From Proteus faecis (lineage in GTDB: Bacteria; Pseudomonadota; Gammaproteobacteria; Enterobacterales; Enterobacteriaceae): DNA of 52,333 bases. The notes under the pieces were generated by a model that was given only the letters and a program-made list of their open reading frames with translations, made no database searches and was not told the DNA's origin. The translations under genes and the position numbers were made by a program. Below are positions 1-12,370 of the stretch, piece after piece. The stretch covers positions 1 through 52,333 of the forward strand of contig NZ_PENZ01000011.1 in NCBI RefSeq assembly GCF_003144395.1. The letters run 5' to 3'. Every line of letters starts with the position of its first letter. Position 1 is the stretch's first letter.

Positions 1-1170
1 TACGGTCTTAGCGGCAATCGCACCTTCCATACCTTTAATGATTAAGTCAGCAGCTTCTGTCCAACCCATGTGGCGTAGCATCATCTCCGCAGAAAGAATA
101 ATAGAACCAGGGTTAACTTTATCTTGGCCTGCATATTTTGGTGCTGTGCCGTGTGTTGCTTCAAATAGAGCACACTCATCACCAATATTTGCGCCAGGAG
201 CGATACCAATCCCCCCCACTTGAGCTGCTAATGCATCAGAAATATAGTCACCATTGAGGTTCATACATGCGATTACATCATACTCTGCTGGGCGTAACAG
301 GATTTGTTGCAAGAAAGCATCGGCGATAACGTCTTTAACGATGATCTCTTTACCTGATTTCGGATTCTTGATTTTAACCCAAGGACCACCATCTAATAAT
401 TCACCACCAAACTCTTCACGAGCTAACTCATAACCCCAGTCTTTAAAGGCACCTTCGGTAAATTTCATAATATTACCTTTGTGTACCAATGTAACTGAAT
501 CACGATCGTTATCGATAGCGTATTCAATTGCAGCGCGAACTAAACGTTTAGTTCCTTCTTCTGAACAAGGTTTGATACCAATACCGCAATCTTGTGGGAA
601 GCGGATTTTGGTAACACCCATTTCAGTTTGTAAGAACTTAATTACTTTATCTGCTTCTGCTGAACCCGCTTTCCACTCAATACCTGCATAGATATCTTCT
701 GAGTTTTCACGGAAGATAACCATATCAGTTAGTTCAGGTTGTTTAACTGGGCTTGGAGTACCTTTATAATAACGTACTGGACGTAGGCAAATATAGAGGT
801 CTAGTTGTTGACGTAATGCAACGTTTAATGAACGGATACCACCGCCAACTGGGGTAGTAAGAGGACCTTTAATAGAAACACGGTATTCACGGATAAGATC
901 TAAGGTTTCTTCTGGTAGCCAAACATCTTTACCATAAACCTGCGTTGATTTTTCGCCTGTGTAGACTTCCATCCACTCAATCTTACGTTCTTTGCCGTAA
1001 GCTTTCTCAACTGCTGCATCAACAACTTTTAACATTGCTGGCGTAACATCAATACCGATACCGTCCCCTTCGATATAAGGGATAACCGGATTATTTGGAA
1101 CAACAAGCTTACCTTTAGCATCTAGTGTAATTTTAGCGCCATTAGCCGGAACAACTACTTTGCTTTCCAT
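1..1170 (-). CDS. icd: Isocitrate dehydrogenase (NADP+), 3' end cut by window edge
   Basis: Oxidatively decarboxylates isocitrate to 2-oxoglutarate in the TCA cycle, making NADPH in the cytoplasm. The 390 codons present read [13 protein letters not shown] at the N terminus, then the IEGDGIGID nucleotide/substrate segment, very close to E. coli Icd (416 aa), so only about 26 C-terminal residues lie outside the window. The GGGIRSLN segment holds the serine that AceK phosphorylates in E. coli, so control of flux at the glyoxylate branch is possible here. The ATG is preceded by a strong AGGAG site. It is transcribed away from rluE from its own promoter. The missing stop reflects the window edge, not a truncation. 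Confidence 0.97.
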   Translation of the reverse strand, partial: MESKVVVPANGAKITLDAKGKLVVPNNPVIPYIEGDGIGIDVTPAMLKVVDAAVEKAYGKERKIEWMEVYTGEKSTQVYGKDVWLPEETLDLIREYRVSIKGPLTTPVGGGIRSLNVALRQQLDLYICLRPVRYYKGTPSPVKQPELTDMVIFRENSEDIYAGIEWKAGSAEADKVIKFLQTEMGVTKIRFPQDCGIGIKPCSEEGTKRLVRAAIEYAIDNDRDSVTLVHKGNIMKFTEGAFKDWGYELAREEFGGELLDGGPWVKIKNPKSGKEIIVKDVIADAFLQQILLRPAEYDVIACMNLNGDYISDALAAQVGGIGIAPGANIGDECALFEATHGTAPKYAGQDKVNPGSIILSAEMMLRHMGWTEAADLIIKGMEGAIAAKTV

Positions 1171-1199
1171 TTACCTCTCCTTTCATGTAAGCGCACGCT

Positions 1200-1228
1200 T
1201 TGTTAATTTTTTGTAAGAGACCTGTCAA
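1200..1228 (-). promoter_or_regulatory. Predicted sigma-70 promoter of icd
   Basis: On the minus strand a perfect -35 hexamer TTGACA (1223-1228) is followed after exactly 17 bp by TAACAA (1200-1205). That places the start of transcription about 20-25 nt upstream of the icd ATG. The -35 match is exact and the -10 match is partial, so this is a prediction from sequence alone. Confidence 0.55.
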
Positions 1229-1308
1229 TACTACTTGATTATTCAGCTAACGCCAATCGCTTCTCTTTTAAGGTATAATCAATCTCCCATTTTTTACAAA
1301 AACTCACT

Positions 1309-1938
1309 ATGGCAAATCAACTTAAAAATAGCGCTAAATCGAGAAAACATCACACTCCATCAGCACAAAGAAAATCAGCTCGCCCAAGAGGTGAGCGAAA
1401 AGTCGTTATCTTCAATAAACCCTTTGATGTTCTTGTGCAATTTACGGATGAAAATGGCAGAAAAACACTAAAAGACTTTATTCCTATTCGTGATATTTAT
1501 GCAGCTGGACGTTTAGATAGAGACAGTGAAGGACTTTTAGTCTTAACAAATGATGGCAAGCTACAAGCAAAATTAACACAACCAAGTAAAAAAACGGGAA
1601 AAATCTACTATGCTCAAGTTGAAGGCATCCCAAGCGCTGTCTCATTACAACAATTTAGCAATGGATTAGAGCTTAAAGATGGCAAAACATTACCTGCACA
1701 AGTCGAAATAGTTGAACAACCCGAATGGCTATGGCCGAGAAATCCTCCAATTAGAGAACGTCAAACTATCCCGACAACTTGGTTGAAAATAACGTTATTT
1801 GAAGGTAAAAACCGTCAAGTGAGACGAATGACGGCTCATATCGGTTATCCAACATTGCGCTTGATCCGCTTTAGTATGGGAAATATTACATTGGATAATT
1901 TATTACCCGGTGAATGGAAGGAGATTGATTTTGTTTAA
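1309..1938 (+). CDS. rluE: 23S rRNA pseudouridine(2457) synthase RluE
   Basis: Isomerises a specific uridine of 23S rRNA to pseudouridine; E. coli RluE modifies U2457. The 209-aa protein belongs to the RsuA/RluB/E/F family. It shows the catalytic segment [17 protein letters not shown] (Asp of GRLDRD) and the late [10 protein letters not shown] motif. The N terminus is a basic, low-complexity tail rich in Lys, Arg and Ser. A TATAAT hexamer at 1274-1279 could serve as its -10 element. Its last 8 nt overlap nudJ, so the two are probably cotranscribed and translationally coupled, as in E. coli (ymfC-ymfB). Confidence 0.95.
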   Translation: MANQLKNSAKSRKHHTPSAQRKSARPRGERKVVIFNKPFDVLVQFTDENGRKTLKDFIPIRDIYAAGRLDRDSEGLLVLTNDGKLQAKLTQPSKKTGKIYYAQVEGIPSAVSLQQFSNGLELKDGKTLPAQVEIVEQPEWLWPRNPPIRERQTIPTTWLKITLFEGKNRQVRRMTAHIGYPTLRLIRFSMGNITLDNLLPGEWKEIDFV

Positions 1939-2380
1939 ACCTAATGTGACTGTCGCGTGTATCGTTCATGCAAAAAATAAGTTTCTCGTCGTTGAAGAAA
2001 CGGTCAATGGAAAAGCGACGTGGAATCAGCCGGCTGGGCACCTTGAAGCCAATGAAACACTAATTCAGGCTGTTCAGCGTGAATTATGGGAAGAAACGGG
2101 ATTAATACTTCCCGTTCAATATTTTCTTAAATTACATCAATGGATTGCTCCAGATAAAACACCATTTCTACGTTTTCTTTTTCTTATTGAAGCACAAGAG
2201 CAATTTGAAACTCAGCCTCAAGATAGCGATATTGATTGTTGTCACTGGGTTAGCGCCGATGAAATTATTCATAGCCAGCAATTACGCTCACCATTAGTAA
2301 GAGAAAGCCTGCTATGTTATCAACAAGGTGAACGCTATCCTCTTTCTTTATTAGGTAGTTTTGGAACACCTTTTAACTAA
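1931..2380 (+). CDS. nudJ: Nudix phosphatase NudJ (nucleotide / HMP-PP hydrolase)
   Basis: Magnesium-dependent Nudix hydrolase; E. coli NudJ removes phosphate from nucleoside di- and triphosphates and from hydroxymethylpyrimidine pyrophosphate. The Nudix box is complete: GHLEANE, seven residues, then RELWEETGL. The start is taken as TTG at 1931 because the protein then begins [14 protein letters not shown], matching E. coli, and AAGGAG at 1918-1923 lies 7 nt upstream. A longer frame back to an ATG at 1910 would lie further inside rluE and lacks homology. The length of 149 aa is normal. The TTG start and overlap suggest coupling to rluE translation. Confidence 0.93.
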   Translation: MFKPNVTVACIVHAKNKFLVVEETVNGKATWNQPAGHLEANETLIQAVQRELWEETGLILPVQYFLKLHQWIAPDKTPFLRFLFLIEAQEQFETQPQDSDIDCCHWVSADEIIHSQQLRSPLVRESLLCYQQGERYPLSLLGSFGTPFN

Positions 2381-2479
2381 ATAATAGAAAAGGAAAAACA
2401 AAGCATCAAAAACAGAGTAAGACTTGATGCACCTGTGTCAGTGATATGGTAAAGTATGGCGCTTATTTTTCCGCAGTGA

Positions 2480-3592
<1,113 letters not shown>

Positions 3593-3594
3593 AT

Positions 3595-5626
<2,032 letters not shown>

Positions 5627-5637
5627 TTTACCTCTCT

Positions 5638-5666
5638 AAAAAGGCAGATAATTTCTGCCTTTTTTT
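5638..5666 (+). terminator. Rho-independent terminator after purB
   Basis: A perfect 9-bp stem AAAGGCAGA / TCTGCCTTT with a 5-nt TAATT loop is followed directly by a T tract. It lies 11 nt after the purB stop and separates the mnmA-hflD-purB unit from phoPQ. Confidence 0.9.
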
Positions 5667-5732
5667 ATAATCAAAACACAACGAAAACTATCTGTAACTT
5701 AAACACTTTGCTGGATACAGTGTTTTTTAAGC

Positions 5733-5781
5733 GATAGATTGTCTATGATGAACCCATATTTTATCTGATAGATTGACTATC
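5733..5781. promoter_or_regulatory. Two tandem dyads upstream of phoP
   Basis: Two 15-bp dyads lie before phoP: GATAGATTGTCTATG (5733-5747) and GATAGATTGACTATC (5767-5781). Each has arms GATAG and CTATC/G around a 5-bp ATTGA/T spacer. Their centres are 34 bp apart, slightly more than three helical turns. They are 59-107 nt upstream of the phoP ATG, where regulators would bind. They do not match the (T/G)GTTTA direct-repeat PhoP box well. The repetition is visible; regulatory function is inferred. Confidence 0.4.
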
Positions 5782-5839
5782 ATTTCCTATATTTATTTTG
5801 CAACAGTGAATTTTTGCTGATTGTACTCAAGGTGGAATA

Positions 5840-6514
5840 ATGCGGATCTTAATTATTGAAGATAATATCTTACTTCGCCATCACTTATCTGTGCAATTTC
5901 GTGACGCAGGACATCAAGTTGATGCTGCAGAAGATGCCAAAGAAGCAGATAGTCTCATTGCGGAAGGTACTCCTGATGTTGCCATTGTAGACTTAGGATT
6001 GCCGGATGAAGATGGCATTAGCCTTATTCGTAGATGGCGAGAAAATAATATTACCTTACCAATAATGGTGTTAACGGCTCGAGAAAGCTGGCAAGAAAAA
6101 GTTTCAGCGTTAAATGCAGGCGCTGATGACTATGTGACAAAGCCCTTTCATTTCGAAGAAATTGTTGCACGTATTCAGGCATTAATGCGAAGAAACATGG
6201 GAATTGCATCGCAAACCCTCGCAATCGAACCTTTTGAATTGGATTTGTCACGTAAAGAGTTCATGATTTCGGGAGAACAAATTAAGTTAACTGCATTTGA
6301 ATATACAATTTTAGAAACCTTGATGCGTAATCAAAATAAAGTTGTCAGCAAAGATGCATTAATGCGTCAGTTGTATCCAGATGCTGAATTAAAAGAGAGC
6401 CACACTATTGATGTGCTAATGGGCCGGCTGCGTAAAAAAATCTTAGAAAGATATCCAAATGACTTAATAGTTACAGTACGCGGACAAGGCTATCGTTTTG
6501 ATATGAAACCTTAA
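5840..6514 (+). CDS. phoP: Response regulator PhoP
   Basis: DNA-binding partner of the PhoQ sensor; in enterobacteria it controls magnesium transport, lipid A modification and antimicrobial-peptide resistance. The 224-aa protein is an OmpR-type regulator. The receiver domain (about 1-115) has the acidic pair ED at 7-8, phospho-acceptor Asp51 in VAIVDLGLP, the Thr of MVLTARES and the Lys of VTKPFHF. The winged-helix output domain (about 125-224) includes [13 protein letters not shown] and VRGQGYRF. It is separated from phoQ by a single base, so translation is coupled. Confidence 0.97.
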   Translation: MRILIIEDNILLRHHLSVQFRDAGHQVDAAEDAKEADSLIAEGTPDVAIVDLGLPDEDGISLIRRWRENNITLPIMVLTARESWQEKVSALNAGADDYVTKPFHFEEIVARIQALMRRNMGIASQTLAIEPFELDLSRKEFMISGEQIKLTAFEYTILETLMRNQNKVVSKDALMRQLYPDAELKESHTIDVLMGRLRKKILERYPNDLIVTVRGQGYRFDMKP

Positions 6515-6515
6515 T

Positions 6516-7976
6516 ATGCAAAAAAAACAGCGCTCTCCACTCTCATTACGAACTCGTTTTTTACTTGCAACTAGTGCCATAATTTTAGCGCTTGTGCTTT
6601 CTTATGGGTTAGTTGCCATTGTCGGTTCAATTGTCAGTGTGGATAAAACCACTTTTATGCTAATGCGTAGTCAAAGCAATCTTTACTACAGCTTAGCGCA
6701 GTGGGATAAGGGCAAGCTGAATATTGAATTTCCTACAAGTCTCAATAATAACACCTCTTTGGTGATCATTTTTGATGATAAAGGTAGCGTATTATGGACA
6801 ACGCCTGATTTACCTAAAGCTATTCCAGATAGCATTAAACATAAATGGCGCCATGAAGAAGGCTTATTCGAGATCTCAGTTGATATTAAAACAACACGTT
6901 TAATGCTAGAGCAATTACCGCAATATCGTGTTTATCTCAAACGCCTTGAGGAATATTCCAGTAATGAATTTTTAACTCACTCAGTTGTAATTAACCATTA
7001 TCCTGCAGCTGATAATATGCCTTATATGGCGATCGCGGTTATCGATCCTATCCCTCAGCGGATGCAAAAAGCCAGTCAAGTTTGGGATTGGTTCTTATAT
7101 ATCATTGTTGCAAATCTATTTTTGGTTGTCCCCTTAATTTGGTTGGCTGCACATTGGAGTTTAAGACCCATAAAACAAGTTATTGAACAGATCAGTGCAT
7201 TAGAAAAAGGAACTCGCAATGATTTGGATGAAAACCCACCAACTGAATTAAAAGGCTTAGTCCGAAATTTAAATGTGTTATTGCGTAATGAACGCAGTCG
7301 TTACAGTAAATATCGTACAAGTTTATCTGATCTTACCCATAGCTTAAAAACACCACTTGCTGTATTGCAATCGACATTACGCTCTTTACGTTCGGGTAAA
7401 CAAATGACTATAGAGCAAGCTGAACCTATCATGCTCGAACAAATAGAACGAATTTCACAGCAAGTCGGTTATTATCTGCACAGAGCATCCATCCATGGTG
7501 ATCACAATATTACCACGCGAAAACTCCATTCACTGTCAGGATTACTCGATAATCTTTGTAGTGCATTAAGTAAGGTTTATCAGTCAAAAGGCGTTGATCT
7601 AACACTCAATGTTTCACCTGAAATCATGTGGTTAGGTGAAAAAAATGATTTTATGGAAGTGATGGGTAATATTATTGATAACGCCTGCAAATACTGCTTA
7701 GAATTTGTTGAAATCAATGTTAGCAATAATGAAAGTAGTGTAATTATTATTATTGATGATGACGGACCAGGCGTCAGCCCGGAAAAAAGAGAAGCTATTT
7801 TTCAGCGAGGAACAAGAGCAGATACGCTTCGTCCAGGACAAGGTTTAGGATTATCTATCGCAGTAGATATTATTGAACAATACCGTGGTGAAATTACTAT
7901 TACCGATAGCCCTTTAGGTGGTGCTCGTATTACCGTAATTTTTGCTGAGCAGCAACTGACGGCTGAGCGTGAATAA
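6516..7976 (+). CDS. phoQ: Sensor histidine kinase PhoQ
   Basis: Inner-membrane kinase and phosphatase for PhoP that senses low Mg2+, acid pH and cationic peptides in relatives. The 486-aa protein has a first membrane span at about residues 17-38, an acidic periplasmic sensor domain, and a second span at about 190-213. A HAMP region follows, then the H-box DLTHSLKTPLAVLQ with His275. The ATPase domain carries NIIDNACKY (N box), DDDGPGV (G1) and GQGLGLSIAVDI (G2). All catalytic motifs are intact. It has no separate promoter visible and depends on phoP transcription. Confidence 0.97.
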   Translation: MQKKQRSPLSLRTRFLLATSAIILALVLSYGLVAIVGSIVSVDKTTFMLMRSQSNLYYSLAQWDKGKLNIEFPTSLNNNTSLVIIFDDKGSVLWTTPDLPKAIPDSIKHKWRHEEGLFEISVDIKTTRLMLEQLPQYRVYLKRLEEYSSNEFLTHSVVINHYPAADNMPYMAIAVIDPIPQRMQKASQVWDWFLYIIVANLFLVVPLIWLAAHWSLRPIKQVIEQISALEKGTRNDLDENPPTELKGLVRNLNVLLRNERSRYSKYRTSLSDLTHSLKTPLAVLQSTLRSLRSGKQMTIEQAEPIMLEQIERISQQVGYYLHRASIHGDHNITTRKLHSLSGLLDNLCSALSKVYQSKGVDLTLNVSPEIMWLGEKNDFMEVMGNIIDNACKYCLEFVEINVSNNESSVIIIIDDDGPGVSPEKREAIFQRGTRADTLRPGQGLGLSIAVDIIEQYRGEITITDSPLGGARITVIFAEQQLTAERE

Positions 7977-8153
7977 TCATTGTCGATTAAGGGGCACTTC
8001 TTTCTTTTTTAAATTACCGCCAAATCTACGATGTTAAGTATCATATCTGTTCACTTATTATCGTGTTACTCACATTGCTCAAAGGAATGTTTAGCAGGAA
8101 GTTAGAATTCATTATACTATGGCTCTAGGCTTCCCGAATTCAGGATATACACA

Positions 8154-9275
8154 ATGGACTATAAACTTAATTTAGATTGGCAATCATTCCTTGAAAGCCA
8201 TTGGCAAAAACGCCCTTTATTAATTAAAAACGGCTTCTCTCGTTTTGTTGATCCTTTATCTCCTGACGAACTTGCTGGTCTTGCAATGGAAGATGAAGTT
8301 GATAGCCGTCTTGTTAGCTGTCAAGACGGACAGTGGGGAGTCAAACATGGGCCTTTTGAGCACTTTGAAGGACTTGGTGATAAAGATTGGTCTTTACTTG
8401 TACAAGCCGTCGATCACTGGCATTTTCCTAGTGCGGCATTAATGAAGCCATTTCGTGTGTTACCTGATTGGCGCATTGATGATTTAATGATCTCTTATTC
8501 TGTTCCCGGTGGTGGTGTAGGCCCACATCTTGATCAATATGATGTCTTTATCATTCAGGGACAAGGTCGTCGTCGTTGGCGTGTGGGTGAAAAAATCCCA
8601 ATGAAACAACATTGCCCTCACCCTGATCTGCTTCAAGTTGATCCTTTTGAAGCAATTATTGATGAAGAGTTAGAGCCGGGCGATATTCTTTATATCCCAC
8701 CTGGATTCCCACATGAAGGTTATGCGATTGAAGAATCACTAAACTACTCTGTTGGTTTCAGATCGCCTAATGCTCGTGAACTTTTCAGTGGGTTCGCTGA
8801 CTATGTATTAGCAAATGATTTAGGTAGCTATCGTTATAGCGATCCTGATCTAACACAGCGTGAAAACCCAGCATTAGTGCAACACCAAGAGTTAAATAAA
8901 CTTCATGCCATGATGGAGGATTTACTTGCTCAACCAGAAGTATTCCGACACTGGTTTGGTGAATTTATTTCTCAATCTCGTCATGAGCTTGATCTCGCCG
9001 TTCCTGAACCTTTATATGAAAATGCAGAAATTCATGATCTGCTACAACAAGGCGAGCAACTCCATCGTTTAAATGGTCTTCGCGCACTACGTGTCGGCGA
9101 TAATTGTTTTGTAAATGGTGAGTTGATGGATACTGATCATATAGAAGCTGTGGATGCACTTTGCCAATATGATTATATTGATAAACAACACTTAGGTGAT
9201 GCGTTAGCTGATCCAAAGTTTATACGTTTATTAACACATTTAGTTAACCAAGGTTATTGGTATTTTGAAGATTAA
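8154..9275 (+). CDS. roxA: Ribosomal oxygenase RoxA (uL16 arginine 3-hydroxylase)
   Basis: Fe(II)/2-oxoglutarate dioxygenase of the JmjC type; E. coli RoxA (YcfD) hydroxylates Arg81 of ribosomal protein L16. The 373-aa sequence aligns along its full length with it. The iron ligands are visible: HLD in GPHLDQYDVF, and the distal His in GFPHEGYA. The C-terminal part (from about residue 230) is the helical dimerisation and winged-helix region. The 177-nt gap after phoQ contains TATACT at about 8113-8118, a possible -10 element, and two GAATTC copies flanking it. The gene ends with its own terminator. Confidence 0.95.
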   Translation: MDYKLNLDWQSFLESHWQKRPLLIKNGFSRFVDPLSPDELAGLAMEDEVDSRLVSCQDGQWGVKHGPFEHFEGLGDKDWSLLVQAVDHWHFPSAALMKPFRVLPDWRIDDLMISYSVPGGGVGPHLDQYDVFIIQGQGRRRWRVGEKIPMKQHCPHPDLLQVDPFEAIIDEELEPGDILYIPPGFPHEGYAIEESLNYSVGFRSPNARELFSGFADYVLANDLGSYRYSDPDLTQRENPALVQHQELNKLHAMMEDLLAQPEVFRHWFGEFISQSRHELDLAVPEPLYENAEIHDLLQQGEQLHRLNGLRALRVGDNCFVNGELMDTDHIEAVDALCQYDYIDKQHLGDALADPKFIRLLTHLVNQGYWYFED

Positions 9276-9303
9276 TCATCACTAATTTTCAATTATTAGT
9301 TAT

Positions 9304-9335
9304 AAAGCCCTGTCATATTATTTGCAGGGCTTTTT
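9304..9335 (+). terminator. Rho-independent terminator after roxA
   Basis: A 9-bp stem AAAGCCCTG / CAGGGCTTT with a 12-nt loop is followed by a T tract. It begins 28 nt after the roxA stop. Confidence 0.88.
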
Positions 9336-9369
9336 ATCATTAAATATTTAATAAATATTATTTAAAAAC

Positions 9370-9648
9370 CTAACGAATTAAATAATTTATTGATTCTTTT
9401 AAGAGCACTCTCGTATTATGAAAGAAAAAAGGAATAACAACAAAAAAGGTACTTTGTAAGAAAAAAAGCAATAATGTATGTTTGCTATTTGTTGCATAAA
9501 GAGAAAAGGAGATAAAATAAGTTATCAAAAAATAGCTCAAAATAATAATAAACGATTGTTGCTCAGATTTTTTAATTACTTTCTTTTTATGAAAGCTTAG
9601 TTGCTGTTCTATTGCAGGTTTTAATGATTTCCCTGTGATGTTTTCCAT
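9370..9648 (-). CDS. Small predicted inner-membrane protein, unknown function
   Basis: I do not recognise this 92-aa protein. Residues 1-30 are polar and basic (KPAIEQQLSFHKKKVIKKSE). Two hydrophobic segments follow at about 31-51 (FIIILSYFLITYFISFSLY) and 58-78 (TLLLFFLQSTFFVVIPFFF), giving a short two-span hairpin with both ends probably cytoplasmic. An AAGGATAT Shine-Dalgarno lies about 6 nt before the ATG, which supports translation. It faces roxA and lies alone in AT-rich DNA, with no partner gene. The start, ribosome site and membrane pattern suggest a real gene. Confidence 0.6.
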   Translation of the reverse strand: MENITGKSLKPAIEQQLSFHKKKVIKKSEQQSFIIILSYFLITYFISFSLYATNSKHTLLLFFLQSTFFVVIPFFFHNTRVLLKESINYLIR

Positions 9649-9752
9649 TTAATATCCTTATATTATATTCAGTTTGCTGTCATTATAAGATAAATTCAGT
9701 GAACTCAATTTATTAAAGAGTGATTAATATTAGGCCTATATTAAAAGTTTAA

Positions 9753-9781
9753 TTGCAAATAATATGTAAGCCAATTATTAT
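9753..9781 (+). promoter_or_regulatory. Predicted sigma-70 promoter of the small-ORF locus
   Basis: TTGCAA (9753-9758), a 17-bp spacer and TATTAT (9776-9781) fit a sigma-70 promoter with a 4/6 and a 5/6 match. Transcription would start near 9788 and run through the hairpin at 9842-9865 and the small ORFs to the terminator near 10081. AT-rich DNA gives chance matches, so support is moderate. Confidence 0.4.
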
Positions 9782-9841
9782 AAAATCATTCTATTTTTAA
9801 TTAACTAAACTTCCCTATTAATACTCTCTATACCTTACCGC

Positions 9842-9865
9842 TTCTCCTATTTTATCTTAGGAGAA
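9842..9865 (+). promoter_or_regulatory. Hairpin enclosing an AGGAG ribosome-binding-like sequence
   Basis: A perfect 8-bp inverted repeat TTCTCCTA / TAGGAGAA with an 8-nt TTTTATCT loop places the AGGAG (9859-9863) in the 3' arm, paired with its complement. In RNA this would mask a Shine-Dalgarno sequence, as RNA thermometers and other translational switches do. No ATG lies at ideal spacing. The nearest in-frame candidate for the following hydrophobic ORF is TTG at 9879, 15 nt after the AGGAG. Structure is read from the sequence; function is inferred. Confidence 0.35.
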
Positions 9866-10082
9866 AATTAGATTTTACTTGTTTTTTTACAATAAAGTCG
9901 TCTATAAAAAATTTATTGTTTTAATCGTTGCTTTTATTTTATCAACCATGATATTTGCAGAAATAATAAAATAGCAAATGTGAAAACACCACCAGCAAAA
10001 CGAATATCATTTTATGTTAGATAAAGCTAGAAAAAGTGAAATCATGAATTTCTTAGCAGAAGTAAATTTACTAAAAAAATAA
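9861..10082 (+). pseudogene. Possible decayed small membrane-protein gene, or two mini-ORFs
   Basis: One frame reads a hydrophobic peptide of 31 codons from TTG 9879 to TAG 9974 (core KFIVLIVAFILSTMIFAEII, one membrane span). It is interrupted by TAG and by TGA three codons later. The same frame then stays open to TAA at 10080-10082 and ends with the polar stretch MLDKARKSEIMNFLAEVNLL from ATG 10014. The shared frame, upstream promoter-like sequence and downstream terminator suggest a former gene of about 70 codons with two nonsense codons, or two separate short peptides. There is no recognised homologue. Confidence 0.25.
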
Positions 10083-10108
10083 TAGCCGAAATATCGGCTA
10101 TTATTTTT
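10081..10108. terminator. Bidirectional terminator between small-ORF locus and pepT
   Basis: A perfect 9-bp stem AATAGCCGA / TCGGCTATT with a 4-nt loop has A-rich sequence on the left and T-rich sequence on the right. It can therefore end both rightward transcripts and leftward transcripts from pepT, whose stop is at 10131. Confidence 0.8.
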
Positions 10109-10130
10109 ATTTTAGAAGTTCACTAAGTGA

Positions 10131-11375
10131 TTAGCTAATTACATTAGCCTTCTCTCTTTCAGCCGTAATTTCAGCGATACGCATAATCACACTCACCGCC
10201 GCTTCCATACCTTCTAAAGAGATAAACTCATGCTTACCATGGAAATTATATCCCCCTGTAAAAATATTAGGGCAAGGTAATCCACGGTAAGAAAGTTGGG
10301 CTCCGTCTGTACCACCACGAATAGGCTTGATATTTGGCTCAATGTCACAATCAATCATTGCTTGTTTGGCTATTTCAATGATATGAGGGAATTGAACAAC
10401 TTTATCATGCATATTGTAATAGCTATCATCAATCGTTAGCTCAATATAGCAGTCAGGATGCAGGCCTTTACCCACTTTCTCTGCAATCGCAATCATATTC
10501 TGTTTGCGTTTTTCAAATAGGTTACGATTAAAATCACGGATAATATAATGCATTTCCGCTCTTTCTACCGAGCCTTTAATACTTTGCAGATGGTAAAAAC
10601 CTTCATAACCATCGGTATTTTCTGGTGTTTCATCAATAGGTAATTCTTGATGAATACGTGTTGCTAATCCTAACGCATTAACCATCACCCCTTTTGCACT
10701 ACCTGGGTGAACATTGTTACCGACAATTTTGATATTTACAGATGCAGCATTGAAGTTTTCATACTCTAGCTCACCAACACCACCACCATCAACGGTATAA
10801 GCCCAGCTAGCACCGAATGCTTTTAAATCGACATAATGTGCGCCACGCCCGATTTCTTCATCAGGAGTGAAAGCAATACGAATATCCCCATGAGGCCGAT
10901 TGGTTTCTTTTAAGCGCACCATCGCAGTAATGATTTCAGCGATACCGGCTTTATCATCCGCACCTAATAAAGTTTTACCGTCTGTGGTGATTAATGTTTT
11001 ACCAATCATTGAATGTAAGATTGGGAACATAACCGGCGATAACACTTCATCACCAATACCCAACGCAATATCACCACCACGATAATCTTCAAGAACTTGT
11101 GGTTTTACATGTTTTCCTGAAAAGTCAGGAGATGTATCAAGATGCGAAATAAAGCCAATAACAGGTACAGACCAAGATACATTGGATGGTAAACTTGCCA
11201 TTACACATCCCTTGTCACTGAGTGTTACATCGGAAAAACCCAGTTTTTTTAATTCGTGAGTCAATGCTTTGGCAAGTTTTAATTGTCCATCACTACTCGG
11301 TGACATTTTTGAAGATGGTTTTGATTGTGTATCAAAATTAATATATTCAAAAAAACGTTCTAATAATTTATCCAT
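10131..11375 (-). CDS. pepT: Peptidase T (tripeptide aminopeptidase)
   Basis: Cytoplasmic di-zinc M20-family aminopeptidase that removes the N-terminal residue from tripeptides. The 414-aa protein shows the metal and catalytic motifs: [11 protein letters not shown] (His and Asp), [12 protein letters not shown] (bridging Asp), [11 protein letters not shown] (catalytic Glu and metal Glu) and YTVDGGG. A C-terminal [11 protein letters not shown] supplies the last histidine. The length matches E. coli PepT (408 aa). In E. coli pepT is induced anaerobically by FNR; no clear FNR box was seen in the 52-nt gap to cobB. The next gene to the left is roxA, as in E. coli. Confidence 0.97.
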   Translation of the reverse strand: MDKLLERFFEYINFDTQSKPSSKMSPSSDGQLKLAKALTHELKKLGFSDVTLSDKGCVMASLPSNVSWSVPVIGFISHLDTSPDFSGKHVKPQVLEDYRGGDIALGIGDEVLSPVMFPILHSMIGKTLITTDGKTLLGADDKAGIAEIITAMVRLKETNRPHGDIRIAFTPDEEIGRGAHYVDLKAFGASWAYTVDGGGVGELEYENFNAASVNIKIVGNNVHPGSAKGVMVNALGLATRIHQELPIDETPENTDGYEGFYHLQSIKGSVERAEMHYIIRDFNRNLFEKRKQNMIAIAEKVGKGLHPDCYIELTIDDSYYNMHDKVVQFPHIIEIAKQAMIDCDIEPNIKPIRGGTDGAQLSYRGLPCPNIFTGGYNFHGKHEFISLEGMEAAVSVIMRIAEITAEREKANVIS

Positions 11376-11427
11376 GTTGCCCCCTAAGATCTCTCTAAGA
11401 ACAATAATAGGGAACTCTATAAAATAA

Positions 11428-12285
11428 TTATTGCGTCAAATCAGCTTTAGGATCATTAATTAATTCAAACAATTTATGAACATATTCATCAACTACCTGA
11501 CTTGCTGGGCCATAATGTTTCTCTTCAAACTGGCTTTCAACCAAACTTGGTTCAAGATTTAACTCGACAGTATGAGCACCTGTTAACCGAGCTTCATGGA
11601 CAAAACCAGCCGCTGGATAAACATTTCCAGATGTACCGATAGAGATAAAAATATCAGCCTCAGCCAAAGCGCGATAAATCTCTTCCATACCAATGGGCAT
11701 TTCACCAAACCAGACAATATGTGGTCGTAGTGGCGATGGGAATTGGCAACAATGGCAACGATCAGTTGTTTCTAAGTCCCCTTTCCACTCAAATACTTGA
11801 CGAGATTGAGGGCAACGCACTTTTAGCAATTCACCATGCATATGCAAAATATGTTTACTACCTGCTTTTTCATGCAAGTTATCAATATTTTGCGTAACGA
11901 GTAAAAAATTTTCTTTACCTAAACGTTGCTCTAGTTTTGCTAATGCATAATGCGCTTCATTAGGTTGAATAGAGGGATGTTGCAATTGGCGGCGGCGTTC
12001 ATTGTAAAACTGCTGAACTAACTGGGGATTGCGTTGATAACCTTCAGGTGTTGCAACATCTTCAACACGATGTTCTTCCCACAATCCATCTTCTGATCGG
12101 AATGTTTTAATTCCTGATTCAGCCGAAATGCCAGCCCCTGTTAATACGACAACTTTGGGTAAATTCATTTCATGTTCCGTTTTATGGGTTAGATGAAAAT
12201 AGCGACAACGTGAATGTTGTCTGCGTAAACTCTTAATTTTACGAAACTTCCTAAGCCGACGATGACGAAGTTTAAGTTTCATCAT
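11428..12285 (-). CDS. cobB: NAD-dependent protein deacylase CobB (sirtuin)
   Basis: Removes acetyl, succinyl and related groups from lysines using NAD+; in enterics it activates acetyl-CoA synthetase. Motifs are [29 protein letters not shown], the catalytic His in HMHGEL, and cysteines of the zinc site (VRCPQ and CHCC). The 285-aa form starts at tandem ATGs after AAGGA and carries an Arg/Lys-rich N-terminal tail of about 39 residues. An internal Met40 ([11 protein letters not shown]) could give the short isoform known in Salmonella. nagK, which precedes cobB in E. coli, is not present between lolE and cobB. Confidence 0.96.
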   Translation of the reverse strand: MMKLKLRHRRLRKFRKIKSLRRQHSRCRYFHLTHKTEHEMNLPKVVVLTGAGISAESGIKTFRSEDGLWEEHRVEDVATPEGYQRNPQLVQQFYNERRRQLQHPSIQPNEAHYALAKLEQRLGKENFLLVTQNIDNLHEKAGSKHILHMHGELLKVRCPQSRQVFEWKGDLETTDRCHCCQFPSPLRPHIVWFGEMPIGMEEIYRALAEADIFISIGTSGNVYPAAGFVHEARLTGAHTVELNLEPSLVESQFEEKHYGPASQVVDEYVHKLFELINDPKADLTQ

Positions 12286-12370
12286 GACAATCCTTGGTTT
12301 TCAAGTTTAAATAGCGCGTTTCTTATCTTTACTAGTTTAAGCGTTTTTTCTTCTTTGTCTGTCAATAATC

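Noticed and set aside
5690-5720. PhoP box before phoP
   Set aside because: TGTTTA on the minus strand has no acceptable second half at 11-bp spacing, so autoregulation by a standard PhoP box is not supported.
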